Assembly: GCA_033439795.1 (NCBI GenBank)
Contig: JAUTDP010000010.1
Coordinates: forward strand, 2,480,001-2,544,000
Source of the DNA: Sordaria brevicollis
Taxonomy: Eukaryota > Ascomycota > Sordariomycetes > Sordariales > Sordariaceae
DNA length: 64,000 nucleotides
Reading direction: 5' to 3'
Under the pieces are notes generated by a model that saw only the letters and a program-made list of their open reading frames with translations, was not told the origin of the DNA and made no database searches. The position numbers and the translations under genes were made by a program. Positions 24,280 to 39,200 of this stretch are shown piece by piece (within the stretch, counting starts at the first letter, position 1; each line of letters opens with the position of its first letter).

Positions 24280-27200
24280 ATGATTCCGCGAGACCAACGC
24301 CGCCGGAGCCCCGAAAGGGAGCGCCGCCGACGCGCTGACCGCCGCCATTCCAGAGAACAGCTCGCCGCTGCCGCTCTCGCCGCCGCCGCCGTGAGCCAAA
24401 CCGCGGTTGCCGGCCCGTCGTCATCCAACAACCGATCCCGCGCCAACTCCAGCACTTCGTCTTCCGCCGTCACCTCCTCCGACGAAGATGCCGCCCCCAA
24501 GAAGACCGGATGGGGCTTCCGCTCTTTTTTCTCCATGGCACCCTCCAAGAAGGTTCGGAAGCGCCGATCTTTTCGCAAAAAGAACTACTCCTCGTCTTCC
24601 GTCGACAGCAACTTGGCTTATGGAGGATACGGGTCCAGCAATAGGTCTTCCATGGAGTCGCAGAGAGGTGCTAGGAGGAGGAGTGGGCCGCAGAGGAAGA
24701 TTAGCCAGACCTATTCCCAGCACTCCCACCACGACAAGGAATACCAACAACACAAGGAGCAGCCCAAGGATCATCAGTACCAGGGTCACCATCAGCAGTA
24801 TGAGCCTCAGCATGAGTACCAGCGCCCAGAATATGTGCCCCAGGATGGATATGCGCATTCGGACCAGACAACTCCACGACCACAACACCCGCAACCGCAA
24901 TACCAACCTCCCCATCCCGAGCCGCACTATCGCTACCAGCATCAACAATATCACCAGCAGCAACCCCATGCTTACCAGCACCCGGCGCAGCACTACCATA
25001 ACCTGCACGAACACGATCCAGAGCTCTTCACTCCCGATGGCCGACCAAACTTGGCGCGAACCAAGACCGACGAGGAGATTATCGAACTTGGGCGCAAGAT
25101 TTCTGACCTCGCCAGGGCCTCCAACCTTCGTGATCTGGAAAGGGCTGGCAAGCAGCGTCCATCCCAGCTGGTAGGTGCCGCGACCGCCATCTCCAACTTT
25201 CGCCGCCAGAATTCGAGGAGGAACGGACGCCGCGGTCTTGCTCCCTCCAAGTCCAAGCGTAATGAGCAGCAGGATGATCAGGAGGGTTGGGTTTCTGCTT
25301 CGGATTCCGATTCCGATTCCGACTCGGGCGACAACACGGAAGACCCCAGTGCAAGTGACTCTGACCTCGCCTATGGTTCCTCACCTCACTATTCGGACGA
25401 CAAGCTGTCTTCTCCGGCTGCCCCGCCTCCACCGCCAGCTATCAGCCCTGTGAAGCCCTATGTCAGGAACAAGGCCATCGACCCATCCAAGTTTGGTCCC
25501 GTCAACTCTCTGCACGGTCTTGTGACTCCTTTGAATGGGTTCCGAAACTCCGAGGACACGCCTACACCACGTCCGACAAAGCCTTGGCTTAACAGATTCG
25601 AGAATGAGCCTCTTCCGGAACACCCTACCCCGGCGGACGAGCTGGACACGCCTATGCAGATGGTCTATCCGGTGGCTACCCCGGATCCTCACAGGTTCGA
25701 TGCTGTCACCAGTCCAACTCTGGTATCTGGCTCGCCTCTGATAACCTCACGACCTGTTGCTATGGCCATCCAAGCTCCTAAGCCCCGTGTTCCGGTCTCG
25801 ACACGCGCCCTTGAGGAACATCCGATGCCGCGCCAGAGATCCGCCGATGGTAGGCATCTTGTCGCCGACCCTGCCTTGGCCAAGTCCCGTACAAATGCAG
25901 CTGATAAACATGAAGTGATCCGAGACGATACGCCGCCATCCAACTACCGACAACATCGCTCACGTGCTTCTCATGAGAGCAATGGTTCCGCTCATCCGTC
26001 TCATGCTTCTTACCACTCTCATCACTCTCACCAGTCTCGCGCCAACTCCCAAACCTCTCAAGTTACTCAGATTCCAGTTCACGTCCAAGTGCCACTACCC
26101 ACGGCCCGTGACCTCGAGTTCGATGACTGGCACGACTTTGAGGATCGCAAACCCCGCCAACTAACCTCCGAAGTCCCCAAGTTCACTGACCCAGAAGCTG
26201 CCGGAGTTGCTGCCACACTCATCGGAACTGCTCTCTTCCAGGACCGAAACCGACGAGACGACGAGGAGGAACGCAACCTGGACCCTAACCACGTTCTAGC
26301 CGAGTACAAGCAACGTGTCCAGCAGGAGGAAGAGCAGCGCCGGAAAGCCGAGGAGGCCGAGAAGGAGCGTCTTGAGAAGGAGCGCCAAGAACGGGAGGCC
26401 CGTGCTGCCGCCGCCATCAAACGGGAGCGTGAAGCCCGTGAAGCTCAGGAGGCTGCCGAACGGGAGGCTCGCAAGAAGAAGGAGGCAGAGGAACGTGCCG
26501 CTGCCGCTGCTCTTGAACTTGCTGCCCTGAGAGAACGCGAGGAACGGGAAGCGCGTGAGGCTCTTGAGAAGATGCAGAGGGAGGCTGAAGAACGCGCTGC
26601 TGCTGCCGCTGCCGCTCAGCGGGAACTTGAAGCCCTGGAGAAGGCCCGTCGCGAAGCCCAGGAACGCGAGGTCCAGGAGGCTATCGAGAAGGCTCGCCGT
26701 GAAGCCCTTGAACGTGCCGCCGCTGCTGCTGAGCGGGAACGTCAAGAGCGCGAGCATCTCGAGAAAGTCCGTCGCGAGGCGGAGGATCTTGCTATTGCTG
26801 CCCGCCGAGAGCTTGAGACCCGCGAATCCGCGCTTGAGGCTGTCGCCAAGGAAGCTAGGCGCCTCCGTGACGAAGCCGATTACCGTGAGCAGTACGAACG
26901 CCGTGTCCGCGAGGCTCGTGAAATGCAGTACAAGGAAGAGCGAAGAATGCATGATGCTCGGTATCGGCATGAAAGGGATAACATGGTTGTCGATGTTGAG
27001 CCAAGGCATCGTAGCACTAGCCGCCAATCATCGAGGAATGAGTCTCCCGAGGAAAGGCGCTCCAACAAGGGTAAGGAGGTCGATCGCGAGGAGCACCATC
27101 GTCCCAAGCCCCAGGCTGTTACCGTCATCAACGAGCGCGATGTTCCCAAAGAAGAGCCCAAGCCCAAGGTCGAAGAACCCACCCGATCCGTTCCGGAGAA

Positions 27201-30200
27201 GAAGCGAGAGAGTATGGGCGACACCCTAAACCCGAAGCCCAAGAAGCCTAGTAAGGAGGAAAGACGTGCTAAGCGTGCTGAAACCCTCCGACTCCTCGCC
27301 GAAATGCAAAAGGAACTCGAGCTCGAAAAGGAACGGGCAAGGAAGTTGGCCGAGTTGGAGGCCGCTAAGCAACAGCCCAAGGACGAGGAACCGCGCAAAT
27401 CCAGCCCGCCTGTTGTGCCAGAGTCTTCGAAGTCCGCCCTCAAGGACCAGGTTAGTGACGAATCCAAGGAAGCGCCAGCTCCGGGGCCATCTCCCGCAAA
27501 GTCTCCCAACGACATAATTGACCCATTCCAATTTCAGGTTCCGGATGATGCCTTCCCAACACCGGTTTATGCTACCCCGGCTAGGCCACTGACTCCTCAG
27601 ATCTATACTGCCCCTGAGCCTGATTTCTCGCCTCCAAAACGCCGTACCGTAACTCGTGCCCTAACTGATGCGGAACTTGAGATTCGCGAGAGAGTTACTC
27701 GTCGTGACTCCTTTGAAATCGAACAGCGTCGGGAGGAAATTCGTAGGAGCAGGCACGCTTCGGAGCAGCCGCCTCGCAAGACCGACACGGACACTTTGAT
27801 GGCAGAGAAGCCCGAACGTGAGAGGAGCCGCAGCCGTAACCGCTCGGGAAGCCGTGTCCGTGAATCCGAGCCCCTACGAGATACCACCGAAGAGCCTGGG
27901 CGTGCTCGCAGCCGAAGCCGTCAACCCAGCCACGTTCGCGAGGCCGAGCCGAAGCCAGATCCTCAAGCTGAAGCCAACAAGTGGTATCGTGACTACGTCC
28001 ACAGCCGCCGGAACGAACGCTTGCGCAGCGAGTCCCCTAACCGATCAGTCGTGGACAAGTACGACGACTCCAAGTCCGAACCCTCGTCACCTGTCATCGT
28101 CACAGCGGAACCAACCATTATCACAGCCGAACCTAGCTGGGCCACCGATGAGCCTGCAGACGATGGAAAGCCAAAGAAGAGCAAGTACGCCGAGCCCAAT
28201 GCCGATGTGAGGATCGATCATGTCATCTTGCCGAGAGATTTGCATAGGTTCCTCAAGCCGGCAGACGATCACACCAGCCTTCACGCGTCCAACGAAAAGC
28301 CAATCTTTACCACGAGAGACCCGTCGTGTGAAAGGGAGAGGCCGTTGTTGAACTTGGTCTTGCCAACACCCGCGCCTACGCCTACTCCTGAGCGTCAGCG
28401 GAGGGAGCGCGCTAAGCAAGCTGAGGAGGAAGCCATCGAGACTAAGCCTTCCGAGGAGCCCAAGGCCGCCCCCGCCGACGAAAAGAAGCCAAACTACATC
28501 CTCAACGCCCGCGGTGAAATCGAAATCGTCGCCCCTACCCCGAAAGATGAGGATAACGAGTCTGTCAAGTCAGATGGCTGGGTCGAGCCAGTTGCTGATA
28601 CCGGATTGACACATGTTGTTGCCGACAGGTCGAGGCAAGCGGCTGTGGACGCGATCAAGCGCGCGTTGCAACCAAAGAGGCAGAGGGCAGCTAGCAGTGC
28701 CTGGGGAGCGCTTGGTGGTGCGTTGCTCAAGAAGGTCGCTGAGGATAAGAAGGCGGCTGCGGAGAAGAAGGCCGAGGCACCGGTTGCAGAGATGAGCGTT
28801 CCTTCCGAAGTCGAGGAAAAGGTTGAGGTCCCGCCTGTGGTTGTTGAATCTCCGATTGCTGAAGAGGAGAAATCGCGGGAGCTCGAGCCCGAGACAAAGT
28901 CGGCTGACGTTGTTGCTGCACCAACAAAGGACGAGGTGCAGCCGGACGTTGAAGTACCCCGCCAAGACCTGCATCCCGCTGCCGAGCCGCATTCGGAGCC
29001 GCAACATCAGGCGGTGCCGATTCCCGAAATTGCCATTCAGGCACCGGAGAGCCCGAAGGTGATTGAAGAGCCCAAGTATGAAGATGCTAAGGAGGAGCTC
29101 AAGGTGGAGGAGGAGCGTGCGCTACCGGAGGAAGGATCTCATGAAGAGAAGGGAGATGAGGCTACGCGTCAGGTATGATGCATGCACCACCATCTAAGCC
29201 GACGAACAGGTTACTAACCAGTTATAGATTGTCGATGAACCATCAAGTAGCCCCGTCAAGCCCAAGCGCAAGCTCCCGAAAGGCGTAGTAGAGCCGCCAA
29301 TTTTCTCTCCCTATCGCCCTACCTTCTCCGATAACTTCGCCGACGTGGTCTGCGGCGAGAACCCCAACCCCGATACCCATGCCGATACTTACACATGGCG
29401 CCGTGATGGCGTAGCAGCCGAGCCGGAAACCACACAAACTTCTACGGGCGACGAGTGGGAGTCCCTTCCGCGAAAAGTGGAAAGTGATGAGGATGATACC
29501 ACGACGAATCCGAAGAGGACATTCAATCCGGATAACCGAGAGCCGCCAGATCCGATAGGGAAGGAGTTATCGTTTGAGGTTGTTGAGCCCGAGAGCTCCC
29601 AGTCTAGCTCCTCTGATGAGATGAAAGAAGAGGAAAAGGGTAAATCGGACCGCAGACCCAGCACCGAGTTCATTGACTTCCTGAATGATCAGACCAATGG
29701 CTCGACATCGAATCGCAAGCACGATCACATTATCACCACCACCGAGTTGAACGGCAGCAACGAGGAGCAGTCTTTTTTAGGTAATGCCGGCACCCATGGC
29801 GCAGGTGCCGGCTCGGCAGAAGATTCCGAGGCTGCGACCGCTTCTGACAGGAAGGAAGCGGAGGCCCAGATTCTCCCTCGCCCAAATGCCACCCAGGCCT
29901 CCATGGAAGATATCATCCCCGTTGCTGAGGAGGAAAAGGAGGAAGAAACTAAGAAGTTGAAAGACTCGGATAGTGCCCCCGAGCCCACGCCATCTCAACA
30001 ACTGCGACATACCGACTCTCGGTTGATCGATCCCGAAGTCCTAGTCCACCGCCCCATCACCCCCGCCATCGATCCCCAGTATGGCGATCTCCTCCCTTTA
30101 CCTCCCTACCCTACTACCTTGACGGGACCTGGGTACCGCTACCTTGAAGATGTACTACCCTCGCCACTTGATCAACTCCCTGCTCTACCAGAAAGTCGAC

Positions 30201-33200
30201 CGTCCACTCCTCCACCCACTTCCCGCTCCTCAAGTGGAAGCAATAATGCCTTCCAAGCCGCTGTCGCAGCAATGATGGGCTCTCAAGCACTAGTCAGACG
30301 CCAAAGAGAGCAGCGAGGTCACACCCGCTCTCGCTCTGCCCTTGATGGCACCTCCTCCTCTACTGTCCCAGTGAGAGTCCCAAGTCAGACTGCCGTGCCG
30401 ATTCAGTTTAGACTAAAGGGGAAGAGATCCGGGTCCGTACATTCCCTTCCACCACCTGAAGCTTGGGGACAAACGCCCGTGTCGAGGCCGGCTAGCGCTC
30501 ATGGTGATGTTGCTTCTGGGGGAAGTGGAACTGGCGGTTCACCAGTGAGAAGTAGACCGAGACCAAGTTCTTGGGAGAGCTCGATGAGGGAGATGAAACC
30601 GCTTTATCTTGTTGAGAGGAATGCTTCATCAACGCCGGTGGTTAGTGACGCTGATGAGGTCTTGCCACCCCCTGAAAGCTTTGAGTTGCCGGAGGATGAT
30701 GATTTGGATTTGTTGCCTGCTCTGCCGGAAAGTGTGGGTGGTAGTGCGTGGGGGAGTGATGCTGGGTCACCACTCGTTGCCCCTGTGAACCTTGAGAAGC
30801 AGATGCCGGTTGACCATCAGGAGATTCTTGAGCGGGTTGAAGTTCCTACAACCACCCCGGCTCCTGCCGAAAAGGCCTCTCCCGCTGCTGAGGATGTCAA
30901 ACTCCCAGTTGATGAAGACCTCGATCTTCTCCCTTCCCTTCCTCAAAGTGACGCTGGCTCACCTACCGCTACACCCATGGAGCTCTCGAAGGAACTACCC
31001 GTCCCTGCTGATGAGGTCCTGAAGCAAGTCGAACCTTCCAACCCCGCTCCTGTTGAGGCTCTTGCTCCTGCTGAGAAGGCTCTTCCGGTCCCTGAGAACA
31101 TCGAGCTTCCAGCGGAGGAGGATCTGGATCTCCTCCCCGCTTTGCCAGAGAGCCCAACGACCGAAAGTGCTCTTCCGGTTGCTGCCGCTCCAGTGTCAGT
31201 TCCTCAACTTCCCGAAGATGATGCTGCTGATGATTCTACCGAGGTAATCAAGGCCGTTGAGGCTGAGGCTGAGGCCCCTGCTCCAGTCGAGAGGACTCTT
31301 CCTTCAGCTGAGACTGTCCAGCTCCCGGTTGATGAAGACTTGGATTTGTTGCCGGCTTTGCCTGAGAGTCCGGTCACTGAGGTTGCCGTGCCCGTTGATC
31401 TCTCAAAGGATCTGCCCATCGGTGAGCTTCCCAGCCTGGTTCCCGCTGAGCCCACCGCCGAGGCTTCTATTGAGGTCCCAGTTGAAGAGACCTTTTCTAA
31501 GCCAGAGGAAGTTCAGCTCCCAGTTGACGAAGACTTGGATCTGCTGCCGGCTTTGCCTGAGAGCCCGGTCACTGAGGTGGCTGTTCCCGTGGGGGGGTTG
31601 TCGGTGTCGGTCCCGCAAATCTCAGCACCAAAATCGATGGGTGAAGCTTCTGAGGTTGAGCCTGAGCGTGAAGTCGAGGTCCCAGCCGCTGTTTCACCTC
31701 CGGCTAAACAAGTCCTTCCTACTCCTGAGGAAGTTAACCTTCCTGTCGATGAAGACCTCGATTTGTTGCCGGCTTTACCTGCGTCTCCTACAACCGAGTC
31801 CGCTGTGCCTGCTACTCTGCCAGCAGATGATCTAGAGGTTGTGAAGCAAGCTCCGGTGACTGAGATTCCTGAAGTCGTTGAAGCTCCGAAGGCCATTGAG
31901 GTTCCTGCTCCGGTTGAGAGGGGTCTTCCTACCCTCAAGAAGGCCAAGCTTCCCAAGGATATTGAGCTTCCCGTTGACGAAGATCTGGATCTCCTTCCTG
32001 CACTCCCCGAGAGCCCGACAACGGACGCTGCTGTGCCTGTATCCTTGCCTGCAGTTACTCCTGATGCTGCCGAGGAAGCGTCGCAGGTTGTTGAGCAAGC
32101 TCCGGCTTCTGAGATTCCCGAGGTAGTTGAGGCTCCAAAAGCCGTTGAGGTTTCCGCTCCGGTTGAAAGAGATCTTCCTTCTGCCGAGACCGTTAAGCTT
32201 CCCCTCGACGATGACTTGGACCTTCTTCCAGCTCTACCGGAAAGTGGTCCCGCTTCCCCTGGTTTGAGTGAGCCTACCTCGCCTATTTCCGTTGGTGAGG
32301 GTGAGGGCTTCTCAACCCCCGCTGAAGAGGCTCTATCTGAGCCAGAGGCTGTCATCAAACTTCCAGCGGACATCAAGCTTCCTGTTGATGAGGACTTGGA
32401 TCTCCTTCCCGCTTTGCCGGATAGCATTGCTACGTCACCCACTACCGAGACCGCGCCCCTTTCTCTACCAACCTTGGCTCCAGAGGTTGCAGAGGATGCG
32501 GAGGAGACACCTAAGGTTGTTGAGCGTGAAGCCTTGGTCCCAGAAAACATCAAGCTACCGGTCGATGAGGACCTTGATCTTCTTCCAGCTCTTCCTGACT
32601 CTCCGGCTGTCGAGACCACGCCTTCCATCCCTGGCTCGGCTCCCGCAGATGAAGAGGTCGCTGAGGCGATCGAGACACCAAAGGTCATCGAGCGTGAGAT
32701 CCCGGCCCCAGAAAACGTCGAGCTACCAGTCGATGAAGACCTCGATCTGCTCCCCGCACTTCCTGCAAGCAGCCCTGCCTCTCCCACCAAGGAGCATGCA
32801 TCCCTCGCTACCTCACCCGTTATCGCTCCTGCTGTTGAGAAGGATATCGATGTCGAGGCTGAGCCTGTGCCGGAAATCAGCCGTGAGTTGGAGGTTCCCA
32901 AGGAGACCATCTCTGTACCCGAGCCGGAAAGCATTTCATTGCCGGTTGATGAGGACCTCGATCTCCTGCCCGCACTTCCTGCAAGTGGCCCCGCTTCGCC
33001 TACAAAGGAACATGCTTCTCTTGCCACATCGCCTGTCGTTGCTCCTGCCTTTGAGAGGGAGCTCGTCGTAGAAGAGGAGCTTGTCGCTGAGAAGGAACCG
33101 GTTGCTGAGGTGTTACCGGAAGTTGTTGATGCCCCTGAGCCCAAGCCCGAGCCAGCAGCCATCTCTCTGCCTATTGATGAGGATCTTGATCTCCTTCCTG

Positions 33201-36200
33201 CTCTTCCTGACAGTGTTCCTGTCTCCCCAATCAATGAGCATTCTTCACTGGTTACTCCGCCTGTCGCCGAGAAGGAACTCGTTCCCATTCCTCAGCCTGA
33301 GCCGGAAGCCATCTCCTTGCCAGTGGACGAAGATCTAGACCTCCTACCTGCTTTGCCAGAGAGTGCGCCAGCTTCGCCTACCAAAGAGCATGCTACTCTT
33401 GCAACCTTGCCGCTTGTTGAAGCAATTGTTGAGAAGGAACCCATTGTCGAGATTGCGCCTGAGCTCATGCCGCTACCTGCCGACCAGGACCTGGATCTTC
33501 TTCCAGCTCTCCCTGAAAGTGGCCCGGCCTCGCCAACTAAGGAGCACGCTTCTCTTGCCACTTCTTCCCCAGTCATCGAAGCGGTTGTTGAGCCCTCCGT
33601 CGTGGAAAAGGAGGAGTCTGCCGTTGAGAAGGCCCCTGAGGTTGATATTGTGCCTGAACTTCTGCCTCTGCCTAAGGATCAAGATCTGGATCTTTTACCA
33701 GCTCTTCCCGAAAGTGAGCCTGCTTCGCCTACCAAGGAGTTTGCTCTCCCGGTTACGGCTCCGGTTGAGATCCCAGAAGCTACTTCTGAGGCTGCCCTTG
33801 AGACCGAAGAGACTTCCAAAGCCATCCCTGAAGTCGTCCCTGAACTTCTTCCTCTTCCCAAGGACCATGATCTGGACCTGCTTCCCGCGCTCCCTGCAAG
33901 CGGTCCTGCCTCTCCTACGCAAGACGAGTTTGCGGCACCTGTGGCTGAAGTTGATGAGGTTCCTGTTGATAGAGAGGTCGAGCAGCCTTCTAAGGACTCG
34001 GAGGATGTTTTGTCTATTACCATCCCCGAGGCTGAGTCCGTACCACTTCCTGCCGAGTCTGACGATGGTCTCTGGGCTTTGCCTTCCCTGCCCCAGAGTC
34101 GTGCCGGTTCAGGATACGCCTCGCCTATTACTACTACTCTCCCTGTCGAGGTCTCCTCACCCGTCAACCCCATCCAAGAGACGACCGAGCTGCCCATCTC
34201 CGTCGATCCCGAGACTGTCCGCCTCCCATCCGACGACGGCCTCTGGGCGTTGCCTTCCTTGCCCACAAGCCGCGAAGGATCAGGATATACTTCGCCGGTT
34301 ATGGCAGTGCCTACTTTCGGTGTCGAGCCGCCCGTCGAGGATCTTGATGAGTATTTCCCTGATCAATCTGACAAGGAAGCTGTTGTCGAGAATGACGCGC
34401 CCAAGGATTTGGTTGAGGAGGTTGTTGAGAAAGAGTTGCCGGCCGATGCTCTGCCTCAATTGCCTGCTGATGAGGATCTTGACCTCTTGCCTGAGCTGCC
34501 TGCAAGTCGTAGTGATTCGCCGACTGCTCAGCCCTCAGCACCGCAGATTGAAGAAGCTGTTTCCGAAGAAGCCGAGAAGGCTATTGATGCACCTGTCACT
34601 GAGCGTAAGCTTCCTGAAGCAGAATCAGTTTCTCTGCCTGTTGACGAGGATCTTGATCTCCTGCCTCAGCTTCCCGAAAGCAGGAGCAGCTCCCCGGGTT
34701 ACGAGCTTCCGGTTGTCATTCCTGAGATTGAACAGGAACAGCCCATCATCGACACCGTCGCCAAGGATCTCGACCAGCCACAAGAGCCCAGCACTCCGGC
34801 CCTCTCCGAGCTTCCAGGCCTACCAACCGATGAGGATCTCGATCTCCTACCTGAACTTCCCGCAAGCCGTGGTAGCTCCCCCGATTTGGCTACTTCTGTG
34901 CCAGTTGAGGAAGAGCCGCCAGTTGAGAAGGAAGAGCCTCGGGCCGAAGAGTCTACGGAGAAGCAGCTTGTTCTCTCAGAGCTCCCGGCTTTGCCTGTGG
35001 GTGAGGATCTTGAGCTTTTACCTGAGCTTCCGGAGAGTAGGAACGATTCGCCTGAGCCGCAGGCTAAGACTGTACCAGCTGTTGTTCCCGAGAAGGCCGA
35101 AGAGATAATTGAGGAGCAGGAGCAGGATTCCAAGGTTATCTTACCAGAGGTTCTACCTTTGCCCGCCGATGAAGACTTGGATCTTCTGCCTGAACTGCCG
35201 CCCAGCCGGGGCAGCACTCCCGATCAAGAGGCTTCACAGCCAGTTGCCGCGCCCGAATCTCCCGTGGTTGAAGACGCTGTCAACGACATTTCACAAGTTG
35301 CTGAGGACCTCTCCAAATTGCCTGCCCTTCCCGCTGACGAAGACCTCGATATCCTCCCTGCCTTGCCTGACTCACCTGTTGTTGACAACTTCCCTGAAGA
35401 GGAGACGCAGACCACCCAGCTGCTCGAGGAGGTGTTCACACAGCCTGCTTGGGAAGAGACGCAGCCTACACAGCTGTCTGATGTCGTCGAGGAGGACCTC
35501 GCCGTTCCTGCCATCCAGATTGACGAGGTGTCCAAGGATCTTTCAGACCTGCCTGCACTTCCAGAGAGCAGAGCCAGCAGCCGTTCTGAAGACATTGAGA
35601 CGGCTCCTAGTCTCGAAGACCCCTCTGAGCTGCCACCGCTGCCGGACAGCAGAGAAGATTCCCCTGAGCCAAAGTCACCTCTGCCAGTTCTTGGTGCACA
35701 GCCAGAGACGGAGTCACTTGCGAAGCAGATTGCTCCCAGCCGAGAATGGAACGAAGGCGAAACTCAAGGTAAGCCACTTCTTATCTACGAAAATTCGAAC
35801 AAAGCTAACAATGCTACAGAAGAAGCCGAGCCCCTTCAGACGCCTAGCGAGATCATCGTTGGCCACGTCCGCCGTGACTCTTCTGAGGCTGCTCACCCAA
35901 CCGACATCTACGAAAAGCCGTCCTCCCATGCCCAGATTACCGATCCCAACGAGATGGATTACAAGCTCGCCGAGACCATCTACGAGGACATGTGCGAGGA
36001 TGACGCTTCTACGGTGGCTGCATCAGACGCTCCCAGCTTCTTGTCCGGCGCCAATGCGGAACAAAAGGAGCAGATTGCCAAGGCCCTGGCGGGCGACTCC
36101 GAGGCTACTTCTAGCTTGAGCCCGGAGAGCTCATTCAGGGTTTTGCAGTACCTGAAGAAGAGGGATGCGGCTATGAAGCAGGGTCAGACATATGAAGAGC

Positions 36201-39200
36201 CTGAGGAGGTTATTCCGGGACCTTCGTCGCAATATGAAGAAGAGGAAGAGCAAGTTCCACAGGAGATCGAGGAGGCACTAGAGGCTGAAGAGGTATAGTT
36301 CATCATGTCTATGAGTACGGTGTTACATGTTGCTAACAGGTTCTCCCAGCAGAACAAGAAGGCCAAGGGCGTATCATTCGTGTCACCAGAGACTGAGTCT
36401 GACCTTACTCCTTCGGCGACCGAGAAGCCCAACGTTCTCGACGACGAAGACATCTCATCCGACCAAAGCACCCCTCGCCAAGAGCTCAGGATCGGCATCC
36501 CAGGCCCCAGCTCCAGGGTAGCCAATCTCGAAGCGGTCAACAACGAGCTCGAGAATATTCCTGACACCGAAGAACCCTCCAAGGCTTCCACCGACGAAGA
36601 TCAAAAGCACACCGAATCTACATCCATCCAGGAGTCCTCCAGCGGTGAACCCCAGCAACCCGCCAATGACGGCTCCATCCTCGGAGGCGGTATCGTCGCT
36701 GAGCCAGAGCGCCAGCCCCGACCAATCAAGAGGGTATCCAGCCCGGACAACCAGTGGGGCACTCTTGGCGACCTGGACGACCTGGACGACGAGGATGATG
36801 ATGATGATCTCAGCGAATACTCGCCCGGCGGTACTAATATGAAGCGGTACTCGCTTACGAGATTGCCGACGTTCCCGGGTGTTACGGCCTTCTTGGGCAG
36901 GAACTTTAGGAGTAATTCGGCGCCCAATCCGTCGGATGTACCGGTGCAGGACGAGAGGGATTATTACTCTAGTGATGAGAGGGAGATGCTTGAGGAGGAG
37001 GAGAACAAGAAGCAGCAGGAGTTGTTGGGGGATGAGTTGGAGAGGAGGTTGGAGGTTGTGAAGAAGAAGGAGGAGGAGGAGGAGGAGATGAGAGAAGAGA
37101 GTGAAAAGGGTGAGGGTGCTGATGAGTCCCAGACTGTCGACGAGAAACCGGAACAACCGGCGGAAAGCCCACCTGAGCCAACGCAAGAAGAGGCAGTCCC
37201 GACTGAAGAGCCTGAGACAACTGAGAAGAAGGGTAAGAAGAAGAAAAAGAAGAAGAAGAATAAGGGGAAGGGCAAAGCCGTTGAGCCGCAGCCAGAAAAC
37301 GAGGAGCCTGAGGCGCCACTACTACCAACAACACAAGCTGACCTGGAGACAACACTAGCACCTGAAGTCGAAGAGCCCAAAGAACCGGAGCCGGAGGCTA
37401 CTGAAGCCGAGACCAAGGAGGAGGCCGTCGAACCAGAGGCCGCACCTGAAGCCGCGCCGGAAGCCGCACCCGCAAAGTCAAAGAAGAGTAAGAAGAAAAA
37501 CAAAAGAAAGAACAAGAGCGCAGCTACAAGCAGCATCAATCTCGAGGAGCCAGCCATTTCTGACACAGCAAACCCTGCAGACGGACCTGGACTCGACCGA
37601 CACAGCACCTGGCCCGTGGTAAAGAGCGATACCGTCCCAAGTGAAAAGAAGACAGCTCCGGAGAGCGAATCAAGTATGCAAAGCATGTTGTTACCTAGAG
37701 GTGAGGAATAGCTCTGTTGACATTTGGTTTTTGAAGCAGGAGAAGAAACCCAAACCCAAACCCCGGCCCTCGCCCCCAAGGAGTCGTCCGCCACGGAGGA
37801 CAATGACAACACCACCACCACCACCACCATCCTTCTTCCCGAGGAAATCCCTCTCCCAGAGAGCGACGACCTCCTCCTCCTCTCTTCCTCCCCTACTCCA
37901 TCCGATGTTGGATCCCCTACTGATGAAGCTCCTCTTCTTCTTCCTGAAGCAACTGGCCTTGACACAAACCCACAAACATCACAGGATACACAGGATTCTT
38001 TGGATTCAACTACAACAACAACAGAAAGCAGCAAACATCTCCCGAGCGAATCGCTTATCCCCCTGCCGGACCTTCGAGATATTACTGAGATTGCGGAGAC
38101 CACGGAGCCTACGGAACCTACGGAGCCTACGGAGACTACGGAGACTACCAGTCAAGGCAACGAGGAGAAGACTGCCACCGAGACAATCACCATGGAGCAC
38201 GAACCGGAGACCACGGAGTCAGAGACAGAAACCCCCGCGGCGGCTAAACAAGATGAGGTCACCACCGCCCCTGCCGCTGCCCCTGCCGCTGCCTCTGCTG
38301 ATGGAGAGCAAACGGCTGGTGAGGGATTGGATGAAGGCGTCCAGACTGCCCCTGCACCACTTGAGGAAAGCAACAACACTGAATCTTTGATGACTGGTGA
38401 GGAGAAGACAATTGAGCCTCCAGTGGATATTACCAAGGACATGCCTCAGGAGCCAAAAACTGAGGAGCCAACTACAGCATCGCCAGATCTAGCTTCCCCG
38501 ACATCAGAAACGTTCGCTCCCAGACTTCTGAGACGGTCAACTGCCAAGAAGGAAAAGATCAAGGCCGGCAAAATGTCCAACCCAGCGTCACCCACCTTGG
38601 GCACAGGCTGGGGCATCGCCAGCCCTCCTCAAATGAGCCTAGACAAGGCCCTGGAAGCCGCTGATCCCTTCGCAGATGGCGAGTTCGAGCGACGCATGAG
38701 GACCGTCAAGGCCAACAGGGAAGCAGAGCGCTCAGCCAAGATTGCCGAGAAAGAGAAGCTCGAGCGGGCGCTCTTCTTGCAACGCAGGTCTACCTTTGAC
38801 GTTGGCAACTCACCAAAGTCTTCACACACCAGCGTCTTTGGCTCGACATCTTCCGTCGCCGTGGAGACTGGTTCCAACCCCGAAGAGAGGCCGGCTTATG
38901 CTCTCAAGCGCGCTAGCACCGTGGACAGAGCCGAGAAGAAAAAGAAGTTGGCTGATGACAAGAAGAAAAAGAAGAAGTCGGATTGGCCTGATGCCTGGCC
39001 GGAGGACTTTGATGAGGAGGCTACCATGCCACAAGAACCTGGGCATCCGAGCATGTGGCCGGAGTTGCACGGTAGAGCGTCGCCAAGCCCGATTAGAGGA
39101 CGGTCGGGGTATAGGACGTCGACGCCGCTTGGGCAGTACATCGAGGTGGGTGTTAGCGAGAACACTGGTGATGATTTTGCTGACAAGTTTGGTGGTTTGC

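Noticed and set aside
31513..35108. Long ORFs of about 580-590 codons on both strands across the LAH-1 repeats
   Set aside because: They are frame shadows of the repeated LAH-1 coding sequence; their composition (Ser/Gly/Arg- or Leu/Arg-rich) mirrors the repeats and they lack independent features.
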